Positions 17,544 through 24,953 of a stretch of DNA of 64,000 nucleotides are shown here, piece by piece. Each line of letters opens with the position of its first letter. Positions within the stretch are counted from its first letter, which is position 1. The position numbers and the translations under genes are program-made. The notes beneath the pieces were generated by a model. The model did not search any database. It was not told the origin of the DNA and saw only the letters and a program-made list of their open reading frames with translations. Origin of the DNA: Bacteroidetes bacterium SW_9_63_38. Its GTDB lineage: Bacteria; Bacteroidota; Rhodothermia; Rhodothermales; Salinibacteraceae. The stretch spans positions 183,117-247,116 of the forward strand of contig PXUA01000008.1 of assembly GCA_003022435.1 (NCBI GenBank), written 5' to 3'.

Positions 17544-19595
17544 TTAGCCCTCGTTCCGGTACATTTCCTCCACGTAGTCGGTGACCATGCGCTTGGCGCT
17601 GAAGGGGGCCGGCAGGCCGGTCATGGCCCCGCGCATCATCGACACCCACTCGGTGGGTACGCCGTCGTCGTTGCGGTCGTAGAAGGTGGGGATGACGCTT
17701 TCCTCCAACTGTTTGTAGAGGGAGGCGGCGTCCTGCTCGTCCTGCGCCTCCTCGTCGGCATCGCCGTAGTCGCCGGTCGGCTCCGGGCCGATGGCCCAGC
17801 CGTTGTCGCCGTTGTAGCCCTCGGGCCACCAGCCGTCGAGCACGCTGAGGTTGAGCCCGCCGTGGGCGGCCACCTTCTGGCCGCTCGTGCCGGACGCTTC
17901 GAGGGGGCGGCGCGGATTGTTGAGCCAGACGTCGCTGCCGGAGACGAGCATGCGGCCCATCTCCATGTCGTAGTTTTCGAGGAAGAGGACCTTTCCCTTG
18001 AACGGCTCCTGCTGGCTGATCTCGTAGATGCGCTGGATGAACGTCTTGCCGGCGTCGTCGGCCGGGTGGGCCTTGCCGGCGTAGATGAGCTGCACCGGAC
18101 GGTCCTCGTCGCTGAAGAGCGCCTCGGCCCGCTCCATGTCGCGGAAGATGAGCGGGGCGCGCTTGTAGGTCGCGAAGCGACGTGCGAACCCGATGGTGAG
18201 GGCGTCCGGATCGAGGTCCGGATGCATGGGCAGGCTCTGCTCCTGCACCTTCTTCCGGATGAAGTCGTGGAGGCGCTGCCGGAGGTGCGAGCGGTACTCC
18301 CAGAGCGTCTCGTCGGGCACGTCGTCGAGGCCGTCCCAGATGTCAGGGTTGTGGCGCTCGCGGAAGTCGCCGTCGAGGTGGTCCTTGAGGAAGTCCTGGG
18401 CCGGACCGGCGGTCCAGGTAGGCAGGTGCACGCCGTTGGTGATCGAGTCGATGGGCACCTCGTCGAGCGGGCGGTCCGGGTAGAGGCCTTCCCACTGCTG
18501 CCGGGCCACGTGGCCGTTGAGCTTCGACACGCCGTTGGCCGCGCGGGACAGCTTGAGGCCCAGCACCGTCATCGTGAATTTCTCCTCGTGGGCGCCGGGA
18601 TTGACGCGGCCGTAGCTGAGGAGTTCGTGGCTATTGAGGTCGATTTCGTGCTCAAAGCCGGACAGGATGTCGGTGAAGAGGTCGGGGTCGAAGTGGTCGT
18701 GTCCGGCCATGACGGGGGTGTGCGTGGTAAACACGCTCTTGTCGCGCACCCAGTCCTCGGCGGTCTCCAGATCGTCTCCGGCCGCAAGCCGCTCGCGCAG
18801 CAGCTCGAACATGAGGAACGCGCAGTGCCCTTCGTTGGCGTGGTAGACATCCGGCTCGTTGCCGTTCAGTTTGCGCAGCAGGCGCAGGCCGCCGATGCCG
18901 AGGACGACTTCCTGGCGGATGCGTTCGTAGTCGCCGCCCTGGTAGAGCTGCCGGGTGATCGGGCGGTACTCGTCGGGGTTGGCGTCGAAATCGGTGTCGA
19001 GCAGGTACAGCTCCGTGTGCCCGAGGTTGAGCTTCCAGGCCCGCACTTCGACCGGATGATGGCCCACGTGGACGGTCGCAGTCAGGGGGTCTTTCCCGCT
19101 CTCGTCCATCACGAGCGACAGCGGGTGCTTGGCCGTGTCGAGCACCGGATAGGTGGACTGTTGCCACCCGTTGGCGTCGAAGGACTGCTCGAAGTAGCCT
19201 TCGCGCAGGAACAGGCCGATGGCCGTGAAGGGGAGGCCGAGGTCGGACGCGGCCTTGGCGTGGTCGCCAGCCAGGACACCGAGGCCGCCGGAGTAGAGCG
19301 ACATGCTTTCGTGGAGGCCGTACTCCATGCAGAAGTAGGCGGTCTCGGGGACGTCGTCCAGTTCCGGCTCGCGGTCCATATACGTCTGGAACCGGTCGTA
19401 GAGGGCATCGACCTCGTCCTGGAAGTCGTCGTCCTCCAGGACCTCGTCGTCGGCGAGGGTCAGGGCGGCCTGCGGGTTGTTGCCGGAGGCCTGAAAGATT
19501 TCGGGGGTGAGCCGGCGGAAGAGATCCCGGGCGTCTGGGGTCCAGCTCCACCAGAGATTGATCGCAATCGACTGCAGCTTGTCGCGCGTAGTCAT
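17544..19595 (-). CDS. glgP: Alpha-glucan (glycogen/maltodextrin) phosphorylase
   Basis: A 683-residue GT35 enzyme that cleaves alpha-1,4-glucans with phosphate to release glucose 1-phosphate in the cytoplasm. An N-terminal DUF3417-type domain covers residues about 5-110 (INLWWSWTPDARDLFRRLTP). Later motifs are FCMEYGLHESMSLYSGGLG, VYHANEGHCAF, FTTHTPVMAGHDHF and GFARRFATYKRAPL. The pyridoxal-phosphate lysine lies in RPLEASGTSGQKVAAHGG near residue 574. This is the shorter, bacterial-archaeal branch of the family. No glgA, glgB or glgC is nearby; a GH13 enzyme lies about 22 kb away. Confidence 0.95.
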   Translation of the reverse strand: MTTRDKLQSIAINLWWSWTPDARDLFRRLTPEIFQASGNNPQAALTLADDEVLEDDDFQDEVDALYDRFQTYMDREPELDDVPETAYFCMEYGLHESMSLYSGGLGVLAGDHAKAASDLGLPFTAIGLFLREGYFEQSFDANGWQQSTYPVLDTAKHPLSLVMDESGKDPLTATVHVGHHPVEVRAWKLNLGHTELYLLDTDFDANPDEYRPITRQLYQGGDYERIRQEVVLGIGGLRLLRKLNGNEPDVYHANEGHCAFLMFELLRERLAAGDDLETAEDWVRDKSVFTTHTPVMAGHDHFDPDLFTDILSGFEHEIDLNSHELLSYGRVNPGAHEEKFTMTVLGLKLSRAANGVSKLNGHVARQQWEGLYPDRPLDEVPIDSITNGVHLPTWTAGPAQDFLKDHLDGDFRERHNPDIWDGLDDVPDETLWEYRSHLRQRLHDFIRKKVQEQSLPMHPDLDPDALTIGFARRFATYKRAPLIFRDMERAEALFSDEDRPVQLIYAGKAHPADDAGKTFIQRIYEISQQEPFKGKVLFLENYDMEMGRMLVSGSDVWLNNPRRPLEASGTSGQKVAAHGGLNLSVLDGWWPEGYNGDNGWAIGPEPTGDYGDADEEAQDEQDAASLYKQLEESVIPTFYDRNDDGVPTEWVSMMRGAMTGLPAPFSAKRMVTDYVEEMYRNEG

Positions 19596-20026
19596 GCGGC
19601 AGGAGACATCGGTTCGAGTAGCAGGAGGAAGCGTCGATTGTACGTCGCGAATAGGCAGCGGGCGGGTCCACCAGCTCCCACGGGAAGTGCGTGTGATCCG
19701 TCAGGGAGAGTGGCCCGCAGGGAGGGCTGTCGCACGTTCCTGACAACGGCGCCAACGTACAAATTCGACTCTATACAAGGGTGGCGGTTGGGGCGGGGGG
19801 TTGCCAGCGATTTGCGTGAAAAATCAATAATGTACTGCTCTGGCGCGTGCCGACGACGGGACTACTTCTCCGGCGGCGGGGAGGCGGCGGCAGAGGTACG
19901 GCAGGCGGAGGAGGGCGGTCGCACGTCGTCGGCCGTCGTCACGGAAGACGAGATTCAGTCGGCCTCGGGACGCCCGGAGGAGGCACCGGCGAGGTCTTCG
20001 TCTACAAGGACGGTCCGGATCCGTTG
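19596..20026. other. Intergenic region upstream of glgP
   Basis: 431 bp without a recognisable gene. It should carry the minus-strand promoter of glgP; an AT-richer patch lies at about 19755-19835. The rest is GC-rich and open in some frames, but none of the translations resembles a protein I know. Confidence 0.5.
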
Positions 20027-20710
20027 CTACGTTGCTGCGTGCACCTTCAGTTCGCGACTGTGGCCGCGGGGCGAGCGAGTGGCGAGGTGGAGCATCCCGT
20101 CCGCCAGCTCGCGCGGCTCGATCCAGTCGGACGGATCGGCGTCGGGCATGGCGTCGCGGTTCGCGGGGGTGTCGACGACGCCCATGGGGTAGAGCACGCT
20201 GGCGCGCAGGCCCTCGTCGCGTCCCTCCCGGTCCAGCGACTTCACGTAGCTGGCCACGGCCCCCTTCGAGGCTCCGTAGAGGGCGGCGCCGGCCTGTCCG
20301 TCCGTTGCCGCCGGGGCCGAGACGCCGAGAAAGAAGCTGTGGGCCTGCGTCGTCAGCACTGGCCATGCCGCACGGGCCGTGTTGAAGAGAGTGCGGAAAT
20401 TGATGTCGATCATGTGCCTATAGTCGTCCATCGTCGCCTCGGCGGCGGGCTGCATGGCAAACCCGCCGGCGACGGCGAGTACGGCGTCGAGCGGCATGGC
20501 GTCGTCGATGGCGTCGAACGCGTCCTGGGCCGCGCTCGCGTCGGTGAGGTCGCAGTCGAAGACGTGCGCGTCGGGGAAGGTGTTGTCGAGCGTCGCTTTG
20601 TTCTTCTCGCCGTAATCGAGGAGGGCGAGGTCCCAGCCGGCGTCGGCGAAGGTTTCGGCCGTGACGGAGCCGATGGCGCCGGCAGCTCCGGTGATGGCTA
20701 CGGTCGGCAT
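20027..20710 (-). CDS. SDR family oxidoreductase
   Basis: A 227-residue NAD(P)-dependent short-chain dehydrogenase. The glycine motif ITGAAGAIGSVTAE is at residues 6-19, an acidic residue ends strand 2 (LALLDYGEKN), and a variant of NNAG is present as LAVAGGFAMQ. The serine lies in FFLGVSAPAATDG and YxxxK in ALYGASKGAVASYVKSL near residues 147-151. NNAG replaced by AVAGG is seen in some atypical SDRs. The substrate is unknown. It is transcribed away from the FetA-like gene. Confidence 0.88.
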   Translation of the reverse strand: MPTVAITGAAGAIGSVTAETFADAGWDLALLDYGEKNKATLDNTFPDAHVFDCDLTDASAAQDAFDAIDDAMPLDAVLAVAGGFAMQPAAEATMDDYRHMIDINFRTLFNTARAAWPVLTTQAHSFFLGVSAPAATDGQAGAALYGASKGAVASYVKSLDREGRDEGLRASVLYPMGVVDTPANRDAMPDADPSDWIEPRELADGMLHLATRSPRGHSRELKVHAAT

Positions 20711-21080
20711 GACAACAACGATTGGTGTGGGGGGAGTGCGTGCATTCGGACAAAGTAGGGGCAGTGGGCGGCGAGGTCAATGGGGACAGGGCGATCACAT
20801 GTTGCAATGCGTTCGGAAAAGCAGGAGGCACTTTTGCTGTTCATTGACCCATCTGCCTGAAATGAATGGATGCCTGGAGGCCTGGAGGCACGAACGCTGT
20901 GCTCTACTGCTCTCCTGTACTCATCATAGAGCAAGATGCAATTGCCCTCGGTGGGAAGGTTGGCAGATTGGAAGGTTGAGAAATTTGGGAGTCATTCGTT
21001 GGACGTTGGATCGAATCCTCCGCGTGGGCGGGCCATATTGGAAGTCCCGTCGATTCTGTTTTCCAGTGTGCCGCGGTTGC
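20711..21080. other. Divergent intergenic region
   Basis: 370 bp between the SDR (minus) and the ABC ATPase (plus). It should contain both promoters. It includes a copy of the dispersed 16-mer at 20962-20977 and the tandem word GGAGGCCTGGAGGC near 20876-20889. No gene is seen. Confidence 0.55.
20962..20977 (+). repeat. Dispersed 16-mer, copy 2
   Basis: GGCAGATTGGAAGGTT, one base different from copies at 9994-10009 (minus strand) and 58728-58743. It lies between divergent genes. Confidence 0.7.
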
Positions 21081-21755
21081 ATGGACGACGTTGCGCTTGC
21101 CACTCGCAATCTGAGTCGGGTTGTGGACGGGACGGCTCTGGTGGAAGACATTACTATGGAGGTGGCGGCGGGAGACGTGTTCGTCGTGTTCGGGCCGTCG
21201 GGGTCGGGCAAGTCGACGCTGCTGCGGTTGCTGAATCGTCTTGACGAGCCCACCGACGGCACGGTACTACTCGGCGGGACGGACTACCGGACGATGGATC
21301 CGCAGACGGTCCGGCAGCGGGTGGGGCTCGTGCCGCAGCGGCCGACGCTCATCGAGGGCACGGTGGCCGACAACGTGACGTGGGGACCGCGGCTGCGGGA
21401 GGCGCCGGTGGACCGGACCCGCATGGCGGATCTGCTCGACCGGCTGGGACTGGGCGGGTGCGAAGAGCGGCAGGCCAACGACCTGTCGGGCGGGGAGGCC
21501 CAGCGGGTAGCCGTTGCGCGCACCCTGTTCAACGAGCCGGAGGTGGTGCTGCTCGACGAGCCGATGTCGAGTCTCGACGCGGCGGCGGCCGACCGAGTGG
21601 AGGACCTCCTGGCGGATGTGATGGACGCTTACGATCTCACCGCCGTTCTCGTGACGCACGACGCCGACCGGGCGCGACGGCTGGGCACCGGCGGGGTGCG
21701 GCTGGAGGCGGGGCAGGTCGTGCGGTCGGGAGCAATTGGGGCGGTGGTGATCTGA
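21081..21755 (+). CDS. fetA: FetA-like ABC transporter ATP-binding protein
   Basis: A 224-residue ABC ATPase starting MDDVALATRNLSR at 21081. Walker A GPSGSGKST lies near residues 39-47, signature LSGGEAQRVAVART near 135, Walker B VVLLDEP near 156, and a switch His in LVTHDADRARR. The FetB-type permease gene at 22511 is on the same strand and of the family that pairs with such an ATPase. FetAB in Escherichia coli exports iron and improves peroxide tolerance. Here the pair is split by a 645-bp toxin-antitoxin module on the other strand. The iron role is from homology of the permease. Confidence 0.85.
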   Translation: MDDVALATRNLSRVVDGTALVEDITMEVAAGDVFVVFGPSGSGKSTLLRLLNRLDEPTDGTVLLGGTDYRTMDPQTVRQRVGLVPQRPTLIEGTVADNVTWGPRLREAPVDRTRMADLLDRLGLGGCEERQANDLSGGEAQRVAVARTLFNEPEVVLLDEPMSSLDAAAADRVEDLLADVMDAYDLTAVLVTHDADRARRLGTGGVRLEAGQVVRSGAIGAVVI

Positions 21756-21788
21756 AGCTGCCCCTTGTGTTCTTTGTAGAAATAGGGG

Positions 21789-22148
21789 TTATCGATTTTC
21801 ATCATCGCCGATTTCCTGCCGCATCTCCTCCACCGTTCGTTTGAGGCGAGGCAACTCTTGCTCAATGACGTTCCATACTTCGTTCAAATCCACCCCCATG
21901 TAGTCGTGAATGAGTACGTCTCGAAAGCCTGCTACTCGTTGCCACGGCACGTCCGGGTGGGCGTCGCGGAGTTCAGGAGAGAGCTTCTTCACGGCTTCTC
22001 CAATCACTTCAAAATTCCGGATGACGGCGTCCTGCAGAATATGTGATGACTCGAACGCCTCACGTCCGTTTTGAGTCGCTTCCTCAATCCGGCGAGTGCG
22101 TTCTGCAATGTGCTCTAGGTAAATGGCATCTCGCTGGAAATCATTCAT
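21789..22148 (-). CDS. hepT: HepT-like (DUF86) toxin of a type VII toxin-antitoxin pair
   Basis: A 119-residue helical protein of the HEPN superfamily. The ribonuclease motif RX4HXY is present as RDVLIHDY near residues 79-86, preceded by the family's typical NFEVIGEAVKKLS and PWQRVAGF. The Tyr is the residue that MntA-type antitoxins modify with AMP. Its start overlaps the stop of the upstream nucleotidyltransferase gene by four bases (22145-22148), giving a coupled antitoxin-toxin order. The module is inserted between fetA and fetB, on the opposite strand. Confidence 0.92.
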   Translation of the reverse strand: MNDFQRDAIYLEHIAERTRRIEEATQNGREAFESSHILQDAVIRNFEVIGEAVKKLSPELRDAHPDVPWQRVAGFRDVLIHDYMGVDLNEVWNVIEQELPRLKRTVEEMRQEIGDDENR

Positions 22149-22432
22149 CGGAGGGGGACCGCCTCTCGGAGCACCTGCTTACGCATGCGTGGGTGAAGCG
22201 ACGCTTCCGTGACAACGTCCACCGTCTTCCCCAACAGATTTTCCAGATCCTGCTTGAGTGCGACACGATCGACCAGACTTCGTCCCTCTTCCAGTTCGAC
22301 GAGCACGTCCACGTCACTGTCCTCAGTGTTGTCGCCACGCGCTGCGGACCCGAAGACCCGTACGTTGTGAGCACCGTGCCGATGGGCAAGGCGCAAGATC
22401 TCCTCGCGATGATGGGAAAGGAGCGACGGCAT
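22145..22432 (-). CDS. mntA: MntA-like nucleotidyltransferase antitoxin
   Basis: A 95-residue minimal nucleotidyltransferase starting MPSLLSHHREE at 22432. It carries the GSX10DXD catalytic motif as GSAARGDNTEDSDVDVLVE near residues 28-46, and a conserved Asp farther on (TVDVVTEASLH). In the characterised system the enzyme attaches AMP units to the HepT tyrosine and silences its RNase activity. An in-frame Met 14 codons upstream (22474) is possible but less like family starts. Confidence 0.92.
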   Translation of the reverse strand: MPSLLSHHREEILRLAHRHGAHNVRVFGSAARGDNTEDSDVDVLVELEEGRSLVDRVALKQDLENLLGKTVDVVTEASLHPRMRKQVLREAVPLR

Positions 22433-22510
22433 GGGGCGAAGACGCTTTGAGCGAGAGTAGTTCTTGTATAACAAACCCGGGTCGAGGGATTCGTCAATAG
22501 AGAAAACAGA

Positions 22511-23338
22511 ATGATGTCCGTTTGGTCAACGATTGAGGAGCTTTGGATTCGCGTCCAGGAGCCAGTGGTGCTGGAAGGGTTGTGGCAGGTAGGGGCGGCG
22601 ACGCTCCTCGCCGCGATCGTGGTCGGGCTGTCCCGGTGGCGGCGGCTCGCGCTGGAGGCCGAGCTCGCGACGGCCTTCGTGCGCGGCTTCGTACAGATCG
22701 TGGCGATGGGCCTGCTGGTGGGCGTGCTGCTCACCGTGCCGCTGGTGTGGAGCACGCTCATCCTGCTGGGAATGGTGGGGGGCGCCACCTGGATTTCGAA
22801 GCAGCGGGGGGAGGGGCTGCCGCAGGTGGCGTGGATCTCGTTCCTGGCGATTGTCGTGGGGGCGGGCAGCACCATTGTCCTCATGACGGCCGCCGGGGCC
22901 ATTGAGGCCACCGTGCGTAGCCTCGTGCCCGTCGGCAGCATGGTGATCGCCAACGCGATGAAGATCAACAGCCTCGCGCTCGACCGCTTCAAGCAGGAGA
23001 TCACCGATCACAGGGACGTGATCGAGGTGGGATTGTCGCTGGGCGGACCGCCGGGGCGGGTGCTGGCCTCACACGTCCACGACAGCGTACGCGCCTCCTT
23101 GATTCCCATCGTCGACTCGCTCAAGAGCCTGGGCTGGGTGTGGATTCCCGGCATCATGGCCGGCATGATTCTGGGCGGGGAGAACCCGATTTACGCCGCG
23201 CTCTATCAGTTCGTCATCATGGCGATGATTTTTGCCGCGGGCGGCCTCACGAGCATGATCGGCACGGTGCTGATGGGCCGGGCCGTGATTACGGACGCCG
23301 AGCAGTTGGTCGATGCAGCCTCACTCCGAGACGAATAG
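22511..23338 (+). CDS. fetB: FetB-like (UPF0014) iron export ABC permease
   Basis: A 275-residue permease with about seven hydrophobic segments. Family features are present: ELATAFVRGFVQIVAMGLLV near residues 55-74, the loop GSMVIANAMKINSLALDRFK near 141-160, and the C-terminal GIMAGMILGGENPIYAALYQ. It matches YbbM/FetB, which with FetA exports excess iron. The ATPase is the gene at 21081, with the toxin-antitoxin pair in between. The start is ambiguous between two adjacent ATG codons (22511 and 22514). Confidence 0.92.
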   Translation: MMSVWSTIEELWIRVQEPVVLEGLWQVGAATLLAAIVVGLSRWRRLALEAELATAFVRGFVQIVAMGLLVGVLLTVPLVWSTLILLGMVGGATWISKQRGEGLPQVAWISFLAIVVGAGSTIVLMTAAGAIEATVRSLVPVGSMVIANAMKINSLALDRFKQEITDHRDVIEVGLSLGGPPGRVLASHVHDSVRASLIPIVDSLKSLGWVWIPGIMAGMILGGENPIYAALYQFVIMAMIFAAGGLTSMIGTVLMGRAVITDAEQLVDAASLRDE

Positions 23339-23484
23339 CGACGCTCATGTTCGCCGAGGCCGCTGGTCGAAACGAGGGATGATCGTTTCGTGATCGAAGG
23401 ATAAAACTGGGATTACAACCCGCAGAGGAGAGAGATCTACGGTGGAATGCTTTTTGTTCTATCCAACGGTTGCTACGTGCCCCC

Positions 23485-24609
23485 ATGACAATCTCGTCGC
23501 TCGTTCGTGCGCCCAACGGATGGATCGTTCTCGCCGGACTGATACTGCTCGGGGGCCTCGCCGTCCCCCTGGCCGAAGCCCAAGTAGCCGATACGGCGAC
23601 GGTCGCGGAAGTGCTGCAGACCCCCCGCAACACGTGGGACAACGTGGACACCCCGGCCGTCTGGCACGGGCCGGACGGACAGCACTGGCTGCTGGCGACG
23701 GCCAAGGAGGGCGATGTGATTCGAGTGCACGACGCCGCCACCGGCGCGCCCATCCGGCGCGTGGGCGGCTCGGGAAGTGATCTGGGGGAGTTCGATCGGC
23801 CCAACGGTGTGGCGGTCATCGACAATCTCATGATCGTCGTCGAGCGCGACAACCGGCGCGTCCAGGTCTTTTCGCTGCCGTCCTTTGAGCCACTGGGAGC
23901 CTTCGGGCAGCCGCTCGGCTGGCACCGGGCGGTGGGGGAGGGGGAAGATCGGCTCCGGCTGCCGTACGGGCTCACCGTCTACGAGAAGGACAACGGTCCC
24001 TACATCCTGTACGTAACCGATGCCTTTGCCGAACCGGACGGGAGCGTGCCGCCGCCATCCGCGCTGGACGAGCGCGTGAAGCAGTTTCGATTCAAAGTCG
24101 AGGACGGCACCCTGCGGCACCAGCACATCCGCAACATCGGCGCCACGTCCGGCCCCGGCATGCTGAAAGTGGTGGAGTCGATCTGGGCCGATCCCGCCCA
24201 CGACCGGCTCCTGATTGCGGAGGAAAAAGAGGGGGAGGCGCAGATCAAGGTCTACACCCTGGACGGCACGTTTACCGGGACGACGATCTCGTCCGATTAT
24301 TTTCAGCACGAAGCGGAGGGCATCGTGCTCTACGAGTGCGGAGCGGCCGACGGGTACTGGCTCACCACCGATCAGTCCGAGACAGAGAACACCTTTCACG
24401 TCTTCGACCGGGCCAGTCTGGAGCACATCGGCGCTTTTCGCGGCAAAACGGTGAAAAATACCGACGGCATCGTTGCGACGGAGCAGGCCGTCGGGCCGTT
24501 CGAGAACGGCGCCTTCTACGCCGTGCACGACGACGGCAGCACCGTTGGCTTCGACTGGGCCGACATTGCGAACGCCCTGGGACTGGACCGTTCCTGTTCA
24601 GCTCAATGA
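23485..24609 (+). CDS. Secreted beta-propeller phytase (3-phytase family)
   Basis: A 374-residue secreted protein starting MTISSLVRAPNG at 23485, with a signal peptide ending near LAEAQ. The mature part fits the PF02333 beta-propeller phytase family: VWHGPDGQHWLLATAKEGD, DRPNGVAVIDN, YLxVTDAF in YILYVTDAFAEPDG, LLIAEEKEG, GYWLTTDQSETENTFHVFDR (quoted from residue about 290) and NTDGIVATEQ. Acidic loop residues would bind the calcium ions that hold phytate. It removes phosphate from inositol hexakisphosphate, probably in the periplasm or outside the cell. It opens a same-strand series of phosphatase and receptor genes. Confidence 0.85.
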   Translation: MTISSLVRAPNGWIVLAGLILLGGLAVPLAEAQVADTATVAEVLQTPRNTWDNVDTPAVWHGPDGQHWLLATAKEGDVIRVHDAATGAPIRRVGGSGSDLGEFDRPNGVAVIDNLMIVVERDNRRVQVFSLPSFEPLGAFGQPLGWHRAVGEGEDRLRLPYGLTVYEKDNGPYILYVTDAFAEPDGSVPPPSALDERVKQFRFKVEDGTLRHQHIRNIGATSGPGMLKVVESIWADPAHDRLLIAEEKEGEAQIKVYTLDGTFTGTTISSDYFQHEAEGIVLYECGAADGYWLTTDQSETENTFHVFDRASLEHIGAFRGKTVKNTDGIVATEQAVGPFENGAFYAVHDDGSTVGFDWADIANALGLDRSCSAQ

Positions 24610-24953
24610 GGAGACACGCTCCGGCATTCGGGGGCGTTCGGTCGGAGGAAGGTCCTGGTTGACGGGAGGGCGGCGGCTCCTTGCAAGGCGCAAGGGGCCG
24701 TTCGTATGTGTCGCTCGTTGCCGTCGGCACATTTCGCTCGTGTCGAGTCCGAGGACCGGTCGACGCACGGGCTCGCAGACAGGGAGGGTCGGATCGACGG
24801 TTTATATTCCGAGAACGAAATCGTCAATCTATCGCAAAACAAAGGTTCTATGTAGTTAACTTGGGTTTGGTATCTAGCATGCGCATTCCACGACGGGTTC
24901 TGGGGAGGGAGTCGGACCGACGATCGGTTTTCTCACCAATTCAGTGATTGCGC
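24610..24953. other. Upstream region of the first phosphorus-island receptor
   Basis: 344 bp between the phytase stop and the receptor start. No gene is seen. It carries the conserved 68-bp block described separately (24811-24878) and an AT-rich patch around 24800-24880, so it is most likely a promoter region rather than a simple operon gap. Confidence 0.6.
24811..24878 (+). promoter_or_regulatory. Conserved upstream block A, candidate Pho-type operator and promoter
   Basis: This 68-bp stretch aligns without gaps to 29755-29822 upstream of the second receptor gene, about three quarters identical. The best-kept words are AATCGTCAA, TATCG, GTTCTA and GTATCTAGC. Two ATCG half-sites lie exactly 11 bp apart in both, the spacing of PhoB direct repeats. 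The 5' edges of the two blocks lie about 143 bp upstream of their receptor start codons. Regulation by phosphate is inferred from this and from the neighbouring genes. Confidence 0.6.

Noticed and set aside
19824..20026. Small gene in the gap between glgP and the SDR
   Set aside because: Open frames exist on both strands but the translations are Arg/Gly-rich with no family resemblance or signal peptide.
17475..20192. A 905-codon open frame on the plus strand
   Set aside because: It lies antisense to glgP and continues into intergenic DNA. glgP has full family motifs, so this frame is a shadow.
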